Source of the DNA: Dictyophora rubrovolvata
Taxonomy: Eukaryota; Basidiomycota; Agaricomycetes; Phallales; Phallaceae
Assembly: GCA_029959195.1 (NCBI GenBank)
Contig: CP114124.1
Span: 1,240,001 to 1,304,000, forward strand
DNA length: 64,000 nt
Direction: 5' to 3'
Shown piece by piece: positions 60,566-64,000 of the stretch. The first letter of the stretch is position 1; every line of letters starts with the position of its first letter. The notes under the pieces were generated by a model that made no database searches, was not told the DNA's origin, and saw only the letters and a list, made by a program, of their open reading frames with translations. The translations under genes and the position numbers were made by a program.

Positions 60566-62523
60566 ATGGATTCACCAGACGCGTCGTCGTCAGGCCAGTG
60601 GCGGTTTGCTCAATGTTTCGGCGACAAGGGTGAAGTAGAAGACATCACTGAAGGTCTGTCTTTTTTTTCAATTAGGAATCTCTTATCTCTTCTCTTTCTC
60701 TGTTCTTTTATGCCACATCTTTAATTCATCTTCGTCTCACTTTCACTTTTTCCTTTCACATATAGCCGACATCATCTCCACCGTCGAGTTCGATCATACT
60801 GGTGATTACTTGGCTACCGGCGACAAAGGCGGTCGAGTCGTCTTGTTCGAACGTAATGATTCGGTGCGCAGCCCGTCCCGCTTTCTCCTCTCCCTTGCCA
60901 TCCCAATTTCTCAGTCCTCCCCTTTCTTTTTCTTTCTTTCTTTCTTTCTCCCTGTCCTTTCTCTTCCTATCTGTTCAATAGAAACGAAGCTGCGAATACA
61001 AGTTCTACACCGAATTTCAGTCGCACGAACCCGAGTTCGATTATCTAAAGTCACTCGAGATAGAGGAGAAGATTAACAAGATCAAATGGTGTCGACGTCA
61101 GAACGCAGCTCATTTCTTATTATCCACAAATGGCACGCTTTTTCTTATTTTCTCTTTGTTGTTTCCCCTGAATTTTACACTCCACCCGTCACTTTAGATA
61201 AAACCATCAAGCTATGGAAAGTGTTCGAGAAGACAATCCGAGTAGTGAGTGAGAATCATCTCAACGCATCCCGATCGTATCCCTCCAATGGCTATATTCG
61301 ATTGCCCACCGTCGTCCGTCAAGACGATATCGTCGCCGCCGTCCCACGTAAAGTATATTCCAACGCTCACGCCTACCATATCAATTCCATATCCATCAAC
61401 TCGGACGGTGAAACCTATGTATCAGCAGATGACCTTAGAGTAAATTTGTGGAATCTTAATATCAGTGACCAAAGTTTCAGTGCGTTTTCTCCTCATCATT
61501 GATATTATCACTCATTTCATATACTCATGATTTTTTCAGACATCGTGGATATCAAACCTGTCAACATGGAAGAATTAACAGAAGTCATTACAGCAGCAGA
61601 ATTTCATCCAATGCATTGCAATTTGTTCATGTACTCTAGCTCAAAGGGAACTATCAAGCTTGCGGACATGCGGGACTCTGCGCTATGCGATCAACACGCT
61701 AAACGTATGTCTCCACTTGTTTTGCTTCCTCAATTCAATATATTCCCCCCGGTATTGAGATTTCCCCGCAGAATACGAGGAACAAGAAGACCCGACAAAT
61801 CGTTCCTTCTTCTCGGAAATCATATCGTCCATCTCTGACGTAAAATTCAGTCAGGATGGGCGGTATATTCTTTCCCGGGACTATCTCTCTTTGAAGATAT
61901 GGGATGTGAATATGGAAACTCGGCCATTGAAGACCATCAATATTCATGATCACCTTCGTGGGAAATTGTGCGATTTGTACGAAAACGATTGTATATTTGA
62001 CAAGTTTGAATGCACATTCAGTGGAGATGGGACGTACGTCACTACTTTATTTTATTTCCACCCCCGCCTTTTATTGGTTTCTACTCCTATTCATTCCAGG
62101 CATGTTTTAACCGGGTCATACCACAACTACTTCCGAATATATGACGTCCAGACAACGCAAGATGTGGTGCTGCAGGCAGACAAATCAGCGTTCAAGGCCA
62201 AAAAGATTGGGCTAAACGGACCAATGGCGAAAGGAGCTGGCAATGGGGTGAAGTCCGGTCCACTAGGGAAGGAGGGTATGAACATTGACACGATTGATTT
62301 TAACAAGAAGATTTTGCATGCTAGCTGGCATCCTCGGGAGAATACTATTGCGGTATGTAATGAAGTCAGATCATTTGCTTACTCGGTACTAACGGATTTA
62401 CCTTTTTTTCTTTCTTTCATAGATTGCGGCAACCAATAATTTGTTCTTGGTTTGTATTTCACATATTGTCACCCGCGAAGTAATTGATAGAGCTGATCAA
62501 AATTATAGTATAGTGCCGCATGA
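60566..62523 (+). CDS. CDC55: Protein phosphatase 2A regulatory subunit B (PR55/Cdc55)
   Basis: WD40-propeller regulatory subunit that directs PP2A in mitotic entry/exit and morphogenesis. It starts [20 protein letters not shown] at 60566. Conserved blades: [137 protein letters not shown] and [20 protein letters not shown]. The final exon is only 15 bases and codes YSAA before the stop at 62521. About nine introns. An insert of Gly/Lys-rich residues ([20 protein letters not shown]) precedes the last blade. Confidence 0.94.
60923..60949 (+). repeat. (TTTC)n microsatellite in an intron of PP2A B55
   Basis: Second TTTC tract, about six units, within the intron that ends at the AAACGAAGC exon near 60982. 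Confidence 0.85.
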
Positions 62524-63194
62524 ATGAAAAAAAAATTAAGTGAAACTAGACCCCTCGATCGATTGGATCACATCTCTAAGCCCGCAAGCTTGATGTTCTC
62601 GTTAAGTACTATCTATCGATCACGATCTCAGTTTCACAGCCCGCCGAGTATTTATTTGCCATCACCCTTCGTTTCTGTCGGCATGATTTTCATATCCATG
62701 GATTATAGTGGTCCCCTCTCTCTTTCTCTCTCAAACTATCATTCGTCTCATCATCTTCATCTCGCCTCGGTGAACGGTCTGGTTCTGGACTTTTTCCATC
62801 TCCTGTCATATTTAGTATTTAGTACTTTTTTTTTTCCTTTTTTCTTCTCATTCACCTCGTCCATCCATCTCTACCTACGCTCCTTAAACCATATTATTGT
62901 GACGGATTTCTTCCGTTGTTTTTAATGTCCCTTGACGATGTGTTTACGCCATCATCCCATCACCCCATCCACTTGCTACATCTCTCCCGTTCCATCATCC
63001 CCCTTGTATCTTTTCCTCCCAAATAGTCAAACAAGCAGGCGCAGGAAGCGAAGTCAATTTGTTCAGAAGTAGATAATACTATTATACGTCCTAACTTTCA
63101 TTTCCTTTCCCTGAGTACGTCATGCACCTGAAGCGGTTTGACTAATACCAACAAGAAAAAGGGTATATATTTACGAAGCATCCGGATTCTTGTT
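62524..63194. other. Convergent 3' region
   Basis: 671 bases, pyrimidine-rich on the plus strand. The frame at 62524-62925 follows the B55 stop directly, has no domain and is probably 3' untranslated sequence. No repeat beyond low-complexity CT/TTTC text. Confidence 0.5.
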
Positions 63195-64000
63195 TTACAA
63201 ATCGAATCGCCCGAATAACACAAATAGTCCCAGTCCTAGAGATATAAGCCAATTCACATCTCTGTCTTTAACAACGCCGTTTACAGGTAAAAAAGCCTCT
63301 GTAGCAATGGGTGCGTATGTCGAGGTAATTAGAGTGGTAGCTAACGATGTGACTCTGTAAACACAAATCATCAGAAAAAGCGTCAAAAACTTTTTCAATA
63401 GCGAGTACATACGTAGTTGGAACACCGCTAACGGTGTCTGTATCAGTAACAGTCTCTGTAACGGACATTGTTAACGTGATCGGGTACTGTTTTCCAAGCC
63501 ATGGCTGTACGGAGGGTGGAGAAGACGCTTGAGGTTGGGGTTGGTAAGGATTAGTGATGCTGTCGTTGCAGCCCGATTTTGGAGAGTTTGAGATGATATT
63601 TATGGGGATGGGTGTTATTGAATAGTGTTCCTGTTGATGGGTTGTTAGACAGGTGATTCGACGGATTGACGACTTATACATACGGTCGAGTTTATACGGG
63701 CCATTTCGTAGACGGTTAGCTACAGATGATAAGAGATGGTTGTAGTCGATTTCTCTCTTTTATTAAGTGTGCTTACATTGTAGGCTCCCGCTGATACGCA
63801 AGGTGGTATAACGTAGGCTAAGTGCTTAACCTGTTGGAGTTGCATTTTCTATTCATGAACTTGAAAAACGAACATGACGCTTACTGTGCTACCTGGCTCC
63901 TGTGTTAGATACTGTGGTCCTTCTGATACCGTCACGTTAAGTTTGGTCTCCGCAGAAACGAGAAATAAGTTTAAGGATTGATACATTGTGTCGAGTGTAG
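63195..64000 (-). CDS. Secreted surface-anchored Ser/Thr-rich protein, 5' end cut by window
   Basis: Only the C-terminal part is present. Spliced text reads ETKLNVTVSEGPQYLTQEPG, STVKHLAYVIPP, AGAYNLTVYEMARINSTEHY and SITPIPINIISN, a single beta-sandwich-like ectodomain with NxS/T sites, resembling basidiomycete Ser/Thr-rich anchored proteins of the Kre9/Knh1-like type. A Pro/Ser/Gln linker (NPYQPQPQASSPPSV) leads to a C-terminal hydrophobic run (NWLISLGLGLFVLFGRFDL) that ends at the stop at 63195. That end could be a GPI signal or a short membrane anchor. Four introns are visible. The start is beyond base 64000 or in the last 60 bases; I cannot tell. Confidence 0.6.

Noticed and set aside
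62524-62925. Plus-strand frame just after the PP2A B55 stop
   Set aside because: Low-complexity pyrimidine-rich text with no ATG context or domain; more likely 3' untranslated sequence.
1-64000. Biosynthetic gene cluster, CRISPR array or virus-like element
   Set aside because: No core synthase, no regularly spaced repeats, and no capsid, integrase, reverse transcriptase or terminal repeats were seen.

Overview
The window reads as ordinary nuclear chromosome from a filamentous fungus, most likely a basidiomycete of the Agaricomycotina. The evidence is the dense gene packing on both strands, genes cut by many introns of about 48 to 60 bases with GTRNGT-type donors and CTRAY-like branch points, and a gene set typical of that group: a GH17-type secreted glucanase, allantoate-permease-like transporters, a DSC-complex E3 ligase, and a BRPF-like Nto1 with PWWP. 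I modelled 24 protein-coding genes by joining exons by eye. The first (Nto1) and last (a secreted surface protein) run off the window. I saw no rRNA, CRISPR array, virus-like element or convincing transposon, and no tRNA I would call.

Layout. 1-14 kb: Nto1 (-, partial), tubulin-folding cofactor B (+), secreted class 3 lipase (+), nitronate monooxygenase (+) and an Snt2-type chromatin reader (+). 14-30 kb: a rhodanese/USP deubiquitinase (-), an ACS-family transporter (-), the Tul1/Dsc1 E3 ligase (-), the kinetochore protein Nnf1 (+) and the Rab GEF Vps9 (-). 30-43 kb is the accessory-looking part: a GH17-like glucanase (-), a second ACS transporter (-), a four-helix membrane protein (+) and a large mucin-like single-pass protein (-), separated by the longest gene-free stretches. 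43.6-64 kb: mitochondrial SAM carrier, UDP-sugar transporter, a small hydrophilic orphan and Nup53 (all -); mS45 (+); a She3-like coiled-coil protein, a RING/coiled-coil protein and the Hrt3/FBXO9 F-box protein (all -); an ER DnaJ (+); cytochrome oxidase subunit VIIa (-); PP2A B55 (+); and the partial surface protein (-).

Functional themes. Two histone-mark readers (Nto1 and Snt2) lie within 14 kb. Three ubiquitin/endosome genes (USP8/Doa4-like, Tul1 and CUE-bearing Vps9) lie within 15.5 kb on the same strand. Tul1 and Nnf1 start codons are only 79 bases apart and must share a promoter. These are probably accidents of order, not operons. I found no biosynthetic cluster and no clearly new multi-gene system. 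The most unusual signals are inside genes: a 51-base in-frame intron at the start of the mucin-like gene whose retention would supply a signal-peptide-like segment; a 95-base tandem duplication that doubles one of its exons together with its splice sites; and a GH17-like enzyme with Gln where the nucleophile Glu is expected.
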